64,000 nt of DNA from NCBI RefSeq assembly GCF_022347765.1, contig NZ_JAKRFZ010000012.1:62001-126000 (forward strand), given 5' to 3'. Under the pieces are notes generated by a model. It was not told the origin of the DNA, searched no databases, and saw only the letters and a program-made list of their open reading frames with translations. The translations under genes were made by a program, and so were the position numbers. Numbering within the stretch: the first letter of the stretch is position 1; every line of letters starts with the position of its first letter. Source of the DNA: Pseudoalteromonas sp. OOF1S-7 (GTDB lineage Bacteria > Pseudomonadota > Gammaproteobacteria > Enterobacterales > Alteromonadaceae). Shown in pieces: positions 27,573-37,240 of this stretch.

Positions 27573-28019
27573 TTAAGCAAGTTTGCCTTTTATCACTGGC
27601 TGAGATGCCAGTATTTTGTGGTCGATACTGAATTTACCCGCGCCATAGGCTGCCAGTGCAAGAAAACCACCCGCCATTGCGACATTTTTGAAGAACATAA
27701 TAAACTGCATCTGATCTGCCAGATCGAAGTGGAACAACAGCGCGCTGATCAGGCTGAATCCGGCAAATGCAATGGCCGTCAGGCGAGTAAGCAGGCCACC
27801 CAGGATCATCAGACCGCCGATCAGTTCAAATGCAATCACCAGTGGCAGCAGTTCTCCCGGCAAACCGCTAGACGCCATATACTGGGCGTTGCCCTCAAAG
27901 TACTGAATTTTGTTCATTGCAGCCAGAATAAAAATGGCTGACAGGCCAACGCGAGCCAGCAGCGCCGCAAGATGAGACAAAGATGTGTTTTGGTCGAATA
28001 GTTGAATTAGTTTAGTCAT
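27573..28019 (-). CDS. DoxX family membrane protein
   Basis: The 148-residue protein has four membrane segments and the DoxX pattern LLARVGLSAIFILAAMNKIQYFEG near residues 20-43, LIGGLMILGGLLTRLTAIAFAGF in the middle, and FFKNVAMAGGFLALAAYGAGKFSID at the C-terminus. DoxX proteins are associated with redox or thiol stress responses; the biochemical role is unclear. GAGGA lies before the ATG. A broken LysR-type gene is upstream on the same strand and may once have regulated it. Confidence 0.88.
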   Translation of the reverse strand: MTKLIQLFDQNTSLSHLAALLARVGLSAIFILAAMNKIQYFEGNAQYMASSGLPGELLPLVIAFELIGGLMILGGLLTRLTAIAFAGFSLISALLFHFDLADQMQFIMFFKNVAMAGGFLALAAYGAGKFSIDHKILASQPVIKGKLA

Positions 28020-28213
28020 TACCGTTTCCTCAGGTTTGTAATATCAAAGCCAGGGCTTGCGGGAAACGCCCTTAGTTGTTTTCCCCTCAGCCGATATGAA
28101 ACAGTATAAATTCGTTTTTATATTTTAAAATTTCTAAAAATCGCACCATTTGTTCTATTAAAAAGAATATAGTTCCTGATGCAGCATACGTGTAACCAAA
28201 GGCTCATCACGAA

Positions 28214-28588
28214 TTAAGCCTGGTCGATCTGCTGTACGATTAAGTTGAGCGGACCATCATCGACAATCAGGCCCGGGCTGAACAGCGGGCAGCGCTGTAC
28301 CAGATTGTTGAGCCTGGGCACTACAAACTTGTGGACGATGGCGTGATCCATGGTCAGCGTAACCCGACCGCCGGGTTCGGTATTGGTCAGTTCTGCTTCG
28401 ACATCCTGTATTATGTCTCTGGGCTGTCGGGCGTGCTGCAACACCTTTTCGCCTTCCTGCGTCAGCTTCAGCTGGCGCGTACTGCGTTGCAATAAGCGCA
28501 CTTTCAATTGTAACTCTGACTGAGACACCTGCTCGCGCCCCTTCGAGCGGCTGAAGTGTAAATGTCGCGCGGCAGATACCGACGTTTA
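28214..28588 (-). pseudogene. Degraded LysR-family regulator fragment
   Basis: One minus-strand frame contains TSVSAARHLHFSRSK, then VSQSELQLKVRLLQRSTRQ and LKLTQEGEKVLQHA. This is the second half of a LysR helix-turn-helix and its wing, with residues missing between SRSK and VSQSE. A partial effector domain follows (PGGRVTLTMDHAIVHKFVVPRLNNL), which stops after about 45 residues at 28214. The N-terminal first helix is cut off by an in-frame stop upstream, and about 150 C-terminal residues are missing. Full LysR proteins have about 300 residues, so this is a remnant. It lies between the DoxX and GGDEF genes. Confidence 0.75.
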
Positions 28589-28700
28589 GGCGATTGCCGG
28601 CTGGCTGTATGAGCACAGTGGAACACTGAGCCGTCTGATAGGTCGGCCAACCACAACTATGTATGAGAGTCTGGCACATCCGCTGAGTGTTTAACGACAA

Positions 28701-29894
28701 TCAAAGGGTGTCTTCGAGCAGGCTGAGTGTCATACTGGCCACTTTGACGCAGTTTCGTCCGGCATGTTTGGCATCGTACAGGGCGCTGTCGGCCTGATTT
28801 TGGGTGGTTTCGAAGCCCTGCTGACTGATCTCACGGCTACAGGCAATACCAATGCTGATGGTCAGCGGGGTTTTACCCAATCCCAGTTGCAGACTGTGTT
28901 GTGCAAATGTGCTTTGTAATTTATTGGCACACGCCACCGCCATGTCGGGTTGCATATCAAACAGTACCAGACAAAATTCTTCACCGCCCCAGCGGGCCAG
29001 TAGATCGGCGCTGCGAAACTGGTTTTGGAGTACTTGCGCAATGCAGACGATAGCGCGGTCGCCACTGTGGTGGCCGTACAAGTCGTTCACGCGCTTAAAG
29101 TGGTCAAGATCAATCATCATGACGGTGAGTGAGTCGCACTTGCGTTTGCTCAGTGGCAGCAGTTCGTTCAAATGCCTGGCCAGCCCGCGACGGTTAAGTA
29201 GCCCGGTTAGCAGGTCGTGGTTAGCGGCAAACTCCAGCTCTTTAACAAAGCGCCCGGCACTGAGTAGCAACAAAATCGGGGCGCCTGCCAGGATCCCCAA
29301 TAATGCAGCCAACCAGGTATAGCCCGCAACCCAGTTAAAGGCTCCGCCTATTTGGGGTAAATTGCCCAGTGCACCTTGCAGGGTATATAAAACTGAGAAA
29401 AATACCTCCAGGAAAACCAACCCGATGGCTATTCGGGCGGCGAGAAACTCGTTTCTGTCCTGACGCGTGTGTTTGTACAGCACCCAGGCATAATGACACC
29501 GGACTGCTATCAGCCAAATGCCAATCAATGTGATGCGCAGTTCCCGCTCCGGTATGAGGGTCGCCGTGAGCCAGGAAATAAGCAATACAGGCAAAATAAG
29601 CCAGACAATTTTTTGTCTTGTTGGTGTGCGCTTAACAAACTGCCAGGTGCCAATTAACCAGGCCGAGTGCCCCAGAATAAGGAATGTATTAAAAGTTAAA
29701 ACACGCCACTGGACCTCCAGGTTTTGCATGGTTAATTGCGATAAATAGGCGCAAGAAAGCAGCAACATAGCCAGTGACCAAACCCGGGTGCCGGTGATTG
29801 TCTGAGTCATTTTTGAGATCACAAACAGCAAAGTGGCACCAGTAAGAGACGCAATCCACAGCGACAGCATCAGTGTAAGATCATGAACCTGCAT
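28701..29894 (-). CDS. Membrane diguanylate cyclase (GGDEF)
   Basis: The 397-residue protein has an N-terminal membrane region of six to seven segments (residues about 5-215) similar to 7TM-type sensor regions, then a GGDEF domain. The domain begins with ELEFAANHDLLTGLLNRRGLARHL. It carries MMIDLDHFKRVNDLYGHHSGD and the catalytic GGEEF in LLARWGGEEFCLVLFD. It ends with TISIGIACS and ADSALYDAKHAGRNCVKV. No RxxD inhibitory site is visible at the usual place before GGEEF. It should make c-di-GMP. Single gene. Confidence 0.9.
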   Translation of the reverse strand: MQVHDLTLMLSLWIASLTGATLLFVISKMTQTITGTRVWSLAMLLLSCAYLSQLTMQNLEVQWRVLTFNTFLILGHSAWLIGTWQFVKRTPTRQKIVWLILPVLLISWLTATLIPERELRITLIGIWLIAVRCHYAWVLYKHTRQDRNEFLAARIAIGLVFLEVFFSVLYTLQGALGNLPQIGGAFNWVAGYTWLAALLGILAGAPILLLLSAGRFVKELEFAANHDLLTGLLNRRGLARHLNELLPLSKRKCDSLTVMMIDLDHFKRVNDLYGHHSGDRAIVCIAQVLQNQFRSADLLARWGGEEFCLVLFDMQPDMAVACANKLQSTFAQHSLQLGLGKTPLTISIGIACSREISQQGFETTQNQADSALYDAKHAGRNCVKVASMTLSLLEDTL

Positions 29895-30226
29895 TAAATC
29901 GACCTATTTGTATTCTAGTTGTTACCTGCGCCTTGGTGCCTTTTAGCAGGCTTTTGGTTGGACTTTACCAATCTTCAAGCATAGCACTGTGGGGCCCAGA
30001 TGCGCAGCTGTTGCTTGAAATTAACCTATTGAGTAGAGAATTCAGTCGCCTGGCGCACTGAGTAATGTAAACAAAGGTAAATAGTGTTTCTCTTTTAACA
30101 TGTTGATATTAGATTGGTTATAGATGAACGTGGCGCTGAGCGCTGATAACTGCATTAATCTCACTTGATAAAAACCGGCGGAGCAATTAATGTTCCCATT
30201 AGTACTTTATTTGTTAATTTATTGAT
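29895..30226. other. Intergenic region between divergent genes
   Basis: About 330 bases, AT-rich near its right end. It must hold promoters for the GGDEF gene and the next gene. I see no specific sites I can defend. Confidence 0.35.
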
Positions 30227-30943
30227 ATGTTGAAAGTGTCTACTTACATATTAATGGGCGTCATTGCGTTGGTGTCTTTTTTTTCATTGCTGTTTTATGG
30301 CAATGGGCTTGCTTATTCCGGCTCTCTGGAAGCGTCGGGTGAGCAGGTAAATGCACCACTGAATGTTGCTGAATTACAGCTGGCCATCACGCATGAGCCA
30401 GAAGCGGTGACGTCTGCCTATAAAAACAGCGGTGTCAGACTGCCACAACATGAATTACAAAGTACGTACTACACCATCAACAAAGAATCGCAGCATGCCA
30501 GAGCATTCTTCAAATCCGGCACCACTGTACCTTATGAGTTGTATAACGAAGCCTATATGGAGCTGGATGTAAAGAGCATTCGCACGTTAGCGATAGGCGA
30601 TAGCTTTGAGTTTTTAATCCCTCAGACTCAGGAAAAAATTTGTTCTGAAATCATAGATATCACTGAGACAGAGCAGGAAAAGCGGCTGATTGGGCAAGTA
30701 AATAAAGAAGCGAATGAGCATTATCAGGTGCACCTGACCCTGACTGATGACGTTATATACGGACAGATCCAGCTTCCCAGCGGTAATTATGTCTTTGAGT
30801 CTTACGGGCAATATGCCTGGGTAGCAGCAAAACGAAATATCCACTCGACGTCGGCCAAAAGCTTGTCAGTACACAGCCTCAGTGACACAGAGAACACATC
30901 GGATGTACCCAAACCAAACACTCCTGTTGCCACCAGACTATGA
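30227..30943 (+). CDS. Hypothetical membrane-anchored or secreted protein
   Basis: The 238-residue product begins with a hydrophobic segment (residues about 6-30), acting as signal anchor or signal peptide. The rest is soluble: a segment LNVAELQLAITHEPEAV, then SIRTLAIGDSFEFLIPQTQEK and GQIQLPSGNYVFESYGQYAWVAAKRN at about residues 180-208. That last pattern recalls N-terminal regions of some secreted metallopeptidases or propeptides, but no catalytic motif is present. No good ribosome site is seen before the ATG. Function unknown. Confidence 0.65.
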   Translation: MLKVSTYILMGVIALVSFFSLLFYGNGLAYSGSLEASGEQVNAPLNVAELQLAITHEPEAVTSAYKNSGVRLPQHELQSTYYTINKESQHARAFFKSGTTVPYELYNEAYMELDVKSIRTLAIGDSFEFLIPQTQEKICSEIIDITETEQEKRLIGQVNKEANEHYQVHLTLTDDVIYGQIQLPSGNYVFESYGQYAWVAAKRNIHSTSAKSLSVHSLSDTENTSDVPKPNTPVATRL

Positions 30944-31052
30944 TAACGCCACACATTGTTGTTAATTTATTTTTCATTGTGAAAAATTTGCGTTAATAAA
31001 AATGTAATCTAGAGTATATATTCTTGCCTCAAATTTAATGACGGGAGTATGT

Positions 31053-32045
31053 ATGAAGTTATCAAGGTTGACTCAGTTCACAGCTAAATCGGTTGCAATT
31101 GCAGCCATTGCATGGTCTTTTGGTGCGAATGCATTGCCACAATGTCCAGATCCAAGCTGGATTGAGCAACACTATGTCAAACCTGACGTGCCCAGTGCCG
31201 GGTATCGCAATGGGCTTAATCGCTTTATTACCTGGTTGCCAAGTTTTCACATGGTACATGATGAAGTAGTGGCTGAAGGCAATAGTGTAAAAGTAACAGC
31301 AAAGTTTGATTACGGCGCGATTACACACAAAGACCTGGAATTTGAAACGGTCCGCTTTTATCTGCGCGGGCAGCAAGACAGCGACTGGCGCTACCTGGGT
31401 GATGCCGTGACCAACAGCGACGGTAAAGCTAGTGTGACCTTACCGGCAATGAACGCGGGCCAGTACCGTATTTATGCCGCAGTGCCTGCCGATGGCACCG
31501 GGGCTGAAGGGTTTGTTACTGTGGTTCAGCCCAATACACCTGCCGTACTGTTTGATATTGACGGTACTTTGACAGAGTCGGATGCCGAGCAAATAGGCGA
31601 TTACACGGGCATTGATCGTGCCGATGAAAAAGAGGGTGCGTACAGCCTGGTACGTCGTTATCTGGATCTGGGATATCAACCGGTCTATTTGACCGCGCGC
31701 GTTTACTGGTATGCCAAAGGCACCCGTGACTGGTTAAACTGGATGGGCTTGCCACGTGGTTTCCTGCGCACCTCTTTGAGCAATGAAACCAGCTTGTTCA
31801 GAACGGCCGAATATAAAATTGAACAGATCCAGCAACTGCAATCACAAGGTCTGAATATCGTGCGCGCGTATGGAAATGCGAAAACAGACGCCGAAGCCTT
31901 TATCCGCGCCGGGCTGGGCGCACAAAATAGCTTCACCATTGGGCCGGATGCCGGTCATTATGGCACCTCGGCTATTACCAACAATAGCTACACTGCGCAC
32001 ATTACCGATCAGGTTGATACCTTTCCTGCGGCACAGTGTGAGTAA
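31053..32045 (+). CDS. Secreted LNS2-domain HAD-fold protein
   Basis: The 330-residue protein starts at the ATG at 31053, which has GGGAG 5 bases upstream. It has a signal peptide (MKLSRLTQFTAKSVAIAAIAW...GANA). An immunoglobulin-like domain spans about residues 60-165 (SVKVTAKFDYGAITHKDLEFETVRFYL). The C-terminal domain is LNS2/lipin-like: VLFDIDGTLTESD (catalytic DxDGT at about residue 174), YLTARVYWYAKGTRDWLNWMG and YGNAKTDAEAF. In lipins this fold dephosphorylates phosphatidate. Here the DIDGT aspartates are intact, so a periplasmic or secreted lipid phosphatase is plausible but unproven. Confidence 0.82.
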   Translation: MKLSRLTQFTAKSVAIAAIAWSFGANALPQCPDPSWIEQHYVKPDVPSAGYRNGLNRFITWLPSFHMVHDEVVAEGNSVKVTAKFDYGAITHKDLEFETVRFYLRGQQDSDWRYLGDAVTNSDGKASVTLPAMNAGQYRIYAAVPADGTGAEGFVTVVQPNTPAVLFDIDGTLTESDAEQIGDYTGIDRADEKEGAYSLVRRYLDLGYQPVYLTARVYWYAKGTRDWLNWMGLPRGFLRTSLSNETSLFRTAEYKIEQIQQLQSQGLNIVRAYGNAKTDAEAFIRAGLGAQNSFTIGPDAGHYGTSAITNNSYTAHITDQVDTFPAAQCE

Positions 32046-32242
32046 TTCATTGAGGCCGGGTGGCGTAGATTACCTGCCCGGATTTCTGCGGCTAAAACCG
32101 TGAGGCAGAGAACCCACGTCTCAAAGTAGCAGGCCCGTGATATGGCGGGCTTTATTCAGGAAAAATGATTGGTGTCTGTTATTGCGCCACCTGCCATATT
32201 CCACTAATATTGGAAGAAATCCGGAAACTTTTTGGAGTAATT

Positions 32243-32497
32243 ATGGCAGACAGTAAAAAAACTGAAGTGCGCTTTTCCGTCGACGCAGACTATCTGGCCC
32301 AGCTACAGCAACGCTTAGGCCTGAAGAAATCCAGCGATCTGACCAAAGTGGCACTGACCTTACTGGACTGGGCCTCAGACGAAGTGGTGCACGACAGAGC
32401 CATTTTATCGGCAAATAAACAAGGTAAAGACGTCCATCGGCTGGTCATGCCTGAACTCAATAATATCAATAAAGCAAAGCCAAACGCACAACACTAG
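32243..32497 (+). CDS. Small ribbon-helix-helix-like protein
   Basis: The 84-residue protein starts at the ATG at 32243, with GGAG 5 bases upstream. It opens with a short strand (TEVRFSVDADYLAQLQQRLG) followed by two helices (SSDLTKVALTLLDWASDEV), the layout of ribbon-helix-helix or related DNA-binding or antitoxin proteins. The family is not certain. It precedes two small membrane-protein genes with gaps of 9 and 5 bases, so the three probably form an operon. Confidence 0.6.
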   Translation: MADSKKTEVRFSVDADYLAQLQQRLGLKKSSDLTKVALTLLDWASDEVVHDRAILSANKQGKDVHRLVMPELNNINKAKPNAQH

Positions 32498-32506
32498 GTA
32501 AACAGG

Positions 32507-32941
32507 ATGACGGGTAACGCACAGGACAGCGACCAAAATCACACACAATCAGCATGGCAAAACCTGGATTTAAGCACCGCCCAGGACTCATCGCCCATGG
32601 AAGCCCCGGTCTCCGACCCGGAGCCACTCACAGGTAAAGAAAAAGCCGGCGTAAACCTCACCTGGGGGATCATTGCCGTATTAATCGGCTTTTTGCTGAT
32701 CATCCTCAGCATTTTTGTCTGGGGCGAGATCCGTTTCTTTAACGCCATCACCGCCAACCCCAATAACACACTCAACGCCGAACAAATGCAGGCCAAACTT
32801 GAACTGCTTGCCAATCAGCGTGCCACCTTCCGCGCCTTCTGGTTCGACACCCTCCAGCTGATCATACTCAATGTGCTGTTCCCGACCCTGACGGCATTGC
32901 TGGGGTACGTATTTGGCACCAGCAGGAATAATGGGGCATAG
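32507..32941 (+). CDS. Two-segment membrane protein, unknown
   Basis: The 144-residue protein has an acidic, Ser/Gln-rich N-terminus (about 45 residues) and two membrane segments (about 51-73 and 112-135). The loop between them is helical (NAEQMQAKLELLANQRATFRAFW). The linked gene upstream may be a regulator and the one downstream is another membrane protein. No family recognised. Confidence 0.6.
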   Translation: MTGNAQDSDQNHTQSAWQNLDLSTAQDSSPMEAPVSDPEPLTGKEKAGVNLTWGIIAVLIGFLLIILSIFVWGEIRFFNAITANPNNTLNAEQMQAKLELLANQRATFRAFWFDTLQLIILNVLFPTLTALLGYVFGTSRNNGA

Positions 32942-32946
32942 TCAGA

Positions 32947-33234
32947 ATGGAAGAGTGCAGAGTTTGTCAGTGGTTACAGACTTTGTACGACAAGGGCGAG
33001 CTTTGGCTTGATGGTTACTTCCTCTACCTGTTTGGCTTTTTTACCACGGTGTGCTTTGCCGTTATTGAGGCCGAATGGGTACTTTTGCTCACCGCTCCTG
33101 TGATTGCATTTTTAGCAGCGATACCGCTAGGCCTGATCTTGTTCTCTCTGTTTATGATTCTGGCAGCAGGTATTTTTTCCTGCTTGTTGTGTTGTTACAT
33201 TAAACACATGCTCTTTAACAAAATGACTAAATAG
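32947..33234 (+). CDS. Small membrane protein, unknown
   Basis: The 95-residue product has two or three hydrophobic segments (about 26-45, 47-65 and 66-85) and several Cys (ECRVCQW at the N-terminus, CLLCCY near the end). It follows the preceding gene by 5 bases. Its stop lies about 100 bases before the first CRISPR repeat, directly at the leader of array 1. No family recognised. Confidence 0.6.
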   Translation: MEECRVCQWLQTLYDKGELWLDGYFLYLFGFFTTVCFAVIEAEWVLLLTAPVIAFLAAIPLGLILFSLFMILAAGIFSCLLCCYIKHMLFNKMTK

Positions 33235-33265
33235 CGAATGAAAAATCGGTTAAATCAGAGCTGAA

Positions 33266-33337
33266 TGTGTACCCAATATTTTTGGTAACTTTTTCTGCTC
33301 GACTTTTCTTTAGTGAAAACAAGTATATAACTTTAGA
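33266..33337 (+). promoter_or_regulatory. CRISPR leader of array 1
   Basis: This AT-rich stretch resembles the bases before array 2. Both have GTACCCAA, a T-rich middle, AAAACAAGTATATAA and TTTAGAGT leading into the first repeat. This places the leader, and therefore the newest spacers and the array promoter, on the left of each array, with transcription on the plus strand. Confidence 0.8.
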
Positions 33338-36300
33338 GTGTTCCCCGCAGGCGCGGGGCTAAACCGAAGAACTCGAAATGGCCACTGACAGACAAGACGT
33401 GTTCCCCGCAGGCGCGGGGCTAAACCAGGAAACAAGTTGGAACAGGTTAGGTTTGACTGAGTGTTCCCCGCAGGCGCGGGGCTAAACCGTAATTTTTATT
33501 TCTACGTGCTTTGTCATTGCTGTGTTCCCCGCAGGCGCGGGGCTAAACCGAGAGCTATTCCATCTTCGACACACCAACTGTGGTGTTCCCCGCAGGCGCG
33601 GGGCTAAACCGTGATACGTTGTGCTCTATGCACGCTTGTACGCGTGTTCCCCGCAGGCGCGGGGCTAAACCGGTGTTTTAAGGGTGGTTAAATGATTTTA
33701 GATAGTGTTCCCCGCAGGCGCGGGGCTAAACCGTTCTGACATTCCGAGCATGACCCGCCGCGTCAGTGTTCCCCGCAGGCGCGGGGCTAAACCGCAGTAT
33801 TACCTGGATTGTCTGGCATACGATCAGTGTTCCCCGCAGGCGCGGGGCTAAACCGGCATTTGTGAAGACACGCTGTTGAAATTGAATGTGTTCCCCGCAG
33901 GCGCGGGGCTAAACCGAATTATAAGACTATCGTCAAGGCTGCGGAAATGTGTTCCCCGCAGGCGCGGGGCTAAACCGAACGGCGGATACCATGTTCATTA
34001 ATAACGTGAGTGTTCCCCGCAGGCGCGGGGCTAAACCGGCGCTGCTGGGTAGTGCATGGCAGCACACCATGTGTTCCCCGCAGGCGCGGGGCTAAACCGC
34101 GAGGTCAGGCACCGAGCGGGACGGCCAATGAGTGTTCCCCGCAGGCGCGGGGCTAAACCGCGACGCTTTGCACGCACTTGAAAAACGCGCATGTGTTCCC
34201 CGCAGGCGCGGGGCTAAACCGGTTCAGGTGTGCAATACACCTGGTGAACCGACCGTGTTCCCCGCAGGCGCGGGGCTAAACCGGCCGGGAGGCGTTTTAG
34301 TATGGAGGCACTTAAGTGTTCCCCGCAGGCGCGGGGCTAAACCGACGAAATGATCCGCAGATGGACCATGACAGATGTGTTCCCCGCAGGCGCGGGGCTA
34401 AACCGCGCTATAAAACTTTATAACGCAACCCTAAATGGTGTTCCCCGCAGGCGCGGGGCTAAACCGGCACTATCCGTGTATTCTGCCCTGTGACCTCAGT
34501 GTTCCCCGCAGGCGCGGGGCTAAACCGGGGCTCACTGTTTCTGAGAGGGCAGCCATTGCCGTGTTCCCCGCAGGCGCGGGGCTAAACCGGTTGGACACCT
34601 TGCTTTTACCTAAAGCTTTACGTGTTCCCCGCAGGCGCGGGGCTAAACCGGAGAAAAATTGGGATATACCAACTGAAGACATGTGTTCCCCGCAGGCGCG
34701 GGGCTAAACCGGAGGCAGTGAGCGTTACCTGGTTATAATCCACGTGTTCCCCGCAGGCGCGGGGCTAAACCGAGAATCAATACAAACCATGACATTGCAC
34801 GTGCGTGTTCCCCGCAGGCGCGGGGCTAAACCGTGCTTGCAAACCTTCAACGAGCTCACGTTTGTGTGTTCCCCGCAGGCGCGGGGCTAAACCGCTTTTT
34901 CATTAATGACCCCCTCTACAGCTTTTGTGTTCCCCGCAGGCGCGGGGCTAAACCGGAAGCCTAGGCAACAGAACTATTGATTCCATGGTGTTCCCCGCAG
35001 GCGCGGGGCTAAACCGTTAAAGGCAAGGTTTGGTCTAAGAAAAAGATCGTGTTCCCCGCAGGCGCGGGGCTAAACCGTTAATTACATCGTCTGCCCACTT
35101 TGTTTCTGCGTGTTCCCCGCAGGCGCGGGGCTAAACCGTTTGCAAGGGCAAGAGCGGGCGCTTGCTCAGGGTGTTCCCCGCAGGCGCGGGGCTAAACCGA
35201 CACCGCAACGCAAAAGGCCATTGCGACAGCCGTGTTCCCCGCAGGCGCGGGGCTAAACCGGAATAGGATTTCCCTTCTCCCAACGTAAATAGGTGTTCCC
35301 CGCAGGCGCGGGGCTAAACCGTGGGCGTCAGTCAGGAAAAAATCCCCCTCACTGTGTTCCCCGCAGGCGCGGGGCTAAACCGCCGTTGCTTGAGTCACTA
35401 AATCCAGAGCTTAGGTGCTCCCCGCAGGCGCGGGGCTAAACCGCAACAGCTTTGGGGTCTAAACATTAACGAATTGTGTTCCCCGCAGGCGCGGGGCTAA
35501 ACCGGCGTTTCTATCCGGCGTGGGAAATGCGCAAAAGTGTTCCCCGCAGGCGCGGGGCTAAACCGTTCATTTGTCTCTCCGTTCATGTCTTTCGTTAGTG
35601 TTCCCCGCAGGCGCGGGGCTAAACCGCCGTTGTATCAAATGAGGATTTGCTACCTCTAGTGTTCCCCGCAGGCGCGGGGCTAAACCGTATCATTAGCCGC
35701 TGGGCACCTGCCTCGGATGGTGTTCCCCGCAGGCGCGGGGCTAAACCGAGAGTCAAGATCCACTAGCGCGATGAACGCGCAGTGTTCCCCGCAGGCGCGG
35801 GGCTAAACCGTTCAGACTGACCGGTGGCGTTACCCTGGTATGGTGTTCCCCGCAGGCGCGGGGCTAAACCGATCATGCAGCGTTTTTGTCGCTGGCTTAG
35901 GTAGTGTTCCCCGCAGGCGCGGGGCTAAACCGGAGGTTAACCACGAGACCAAACAGGTGCGGGTGTGTTCCCCGCAGGCGCGGGGCTAAACCGCCATACT
36001 CTGTTCACCACATACCGATTGACCGGTGTTCCCCGCAGGCGCGGGGCTAAACCGGACAATCGAATACAATCAGTATTAATACGGCCCGTGTTCCCCGCAG
36101 GCGCGGGGCTAAACCGCCTCTGGATTAGTGGTGGTCTGCGGAAGTTCAGTGTTCCCCGCAGGCGCGGGGCTAAACCGGCGCTGCATCATGAGCGCCACTA
36201 TTGTCGCAAGTGTTCCCCGCAGGCGCGGGGCTAAACCGTTCTTCAAGTGCTTTCCTGATTATTTTTGTGCGTGTTCCCCGCAGGCGCGGGGCTAAACCGA

Positions 36301-37033
36301 GGGGGATGCAAGACCCGGCACGTTTTCAGTTGTGTTCCCCGCAGGCGCGGGGCTAAACCGCCAGTTTGAAACCGACTCCCCACCGTTATAAAGTGTTCCC
36401 CGCAGGCGCGGGGCTAAACCGAACGTGATCAGCGTCTGCAATCAGCGGCGTTTGTGTTCCCCGCAGGCGCGGGGCTAAACCGGCCGGGGCACTCCGACCT
36501 CTCCTAGAACTGGAGTGTTCCCCGCAGGCGCGGGGCTAAACCGTACAGTGCAATACCACCGCACCGGCTGGCAGCTGTGTTCCCCGCAGGCGCGGGGCTA
36601 AACCGTCATGGTATCTAAAATCATTATTAGAGAGGTAGTGTTCCCCGCAGGCGCGGGGCTAAACCGGTGCTACGTCTTGGTGCCGGATAATTTGATAAGT
36701 GTTCCCCGCAGGCGCGGGGCTAAACCGGTCCATCACAAGCACATGTGTTTTCCCTTGCTGTGTTCCCCGCAGGCGCGGGGCTAAACCGTCATAACCATCG
36801 TCATCAATCGGTCCGTTGCGATGTTCCCCGCAGGCGCGGGGCTAAACCGACTCGAAATATATGGTCGTTCATTATCAAAGTGTGTTCCCCTCAGGCGCGG
36901 GGCTAAACCGATGCGGGCGAGTTTGAAGGGTTTAGCGCAGGGGTGTTCCCCGCAGGCGCGGGGCTAAACCGAGGGGCGACTCCAGCATAAACCCGTGAGA
37001 TGCCGTGTTCCGCGCAGGTGCGGGGCTAAACCT
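33338..37033 (+). CRISPR. Type I-E CRISPR array 1: 61 repeats, 60 spacers
   Basis: The 29-base repeat starts GTGTTCCCC and ends GGGGCTAAACCG; its stem is CCCCGC/GCGGGG with loop AGGC. Counting the starts by position gives 61 repeats. Spacers are 32 bases, except seven of 33. Deviating repeats include 33399 (ends CCA), 35415 (GTGC at the 5' end), 36821 (A for G at position 1), 36882 (CCTC for CCGC) and the last, 37005, which has several changes (loop AGGT, ends CCT). The decay at the right end marks it as the leader-distal end. Open frames that run through the array come from the repeat and are not genes. Confidence 0.98.
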
Positions 37034-37141
37034 AATCGAAAAGGTTAAAAAAACGTCGTAATTCATCCATGAAGCAGCATCCTTCGCGCATCCACGCGCT
37101 CACCTCAGCAAGCTGCGAAACGGTGTTTCGGTCTTGCTTCG
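37034..37141 (+). repeat. Array-trailer element, single copy
   Basis: Right after the last repeat of array 1 follows a sequence nearly identical to the seven tandem units after array 2: AATCG.AAAGGTTAAAAAA, then AATTCATCCATGAAGCAGC, GCGCATCCA.GCGC, and CAGCAAGCTGCGAAAC...TTTCGGTCTTGCTTCG. It contains three small dyads: TTCAT-CC-ATGAA, GCGCATCCACGCGC (imperfect here, perfect in the other copies) and an AGCAAG...CTTGCT stem enclosing CGAAAC...GTTTCG. Confidence 0.85.
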
Positions 37142-37165
37142 CCCCGTGTACACGGGGAGCAATCG
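37107..37165. other. Hairpin plus solitary CRISPR-repeat-like hairpin (copy A)
   Basis: The stem AGCAAG...CTTGCT (37107-37138) is followed after 3 bases by CCCCGT-GTAC-ACGGGG (37142-37157) and AGCAATCG. The stem is that of the array 2 repeat, with another loop. On the minus strand the flank reads TGCTCCCC, close to the repeat's TGTTCCCC. It lies about 75 bases upstream of the small winged-helix-like gene. It could be the decayed end of the trailer element or a regulatory RNA like copies B and C near 39.4 and 42.7 kb. Confidence 0.6.
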
Positions 37166-37240
37166 GGATTATACTTACAAAAAATTGCTTCAGTTCGGCA
37201 GACCATTGTTGCTGCCTTTTCAGGTCAGCCAGGAGTTACT

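Noticed and set aside
28257-28700. 147-codon minus-strand frame overlapping the LysR remnant
   Set aside because: The other frame shows clear LysR sequence; this one is its shadow.
34132-36234. Open frames of 70-90 codons inside array 1 with repeated VFPAGAGLNR and VPRRRGAKP
   Set aside because: They are made by reading through 29-base CRISPR repeats; no ribosome sites and the protein repeats mirror the DNA repeat.
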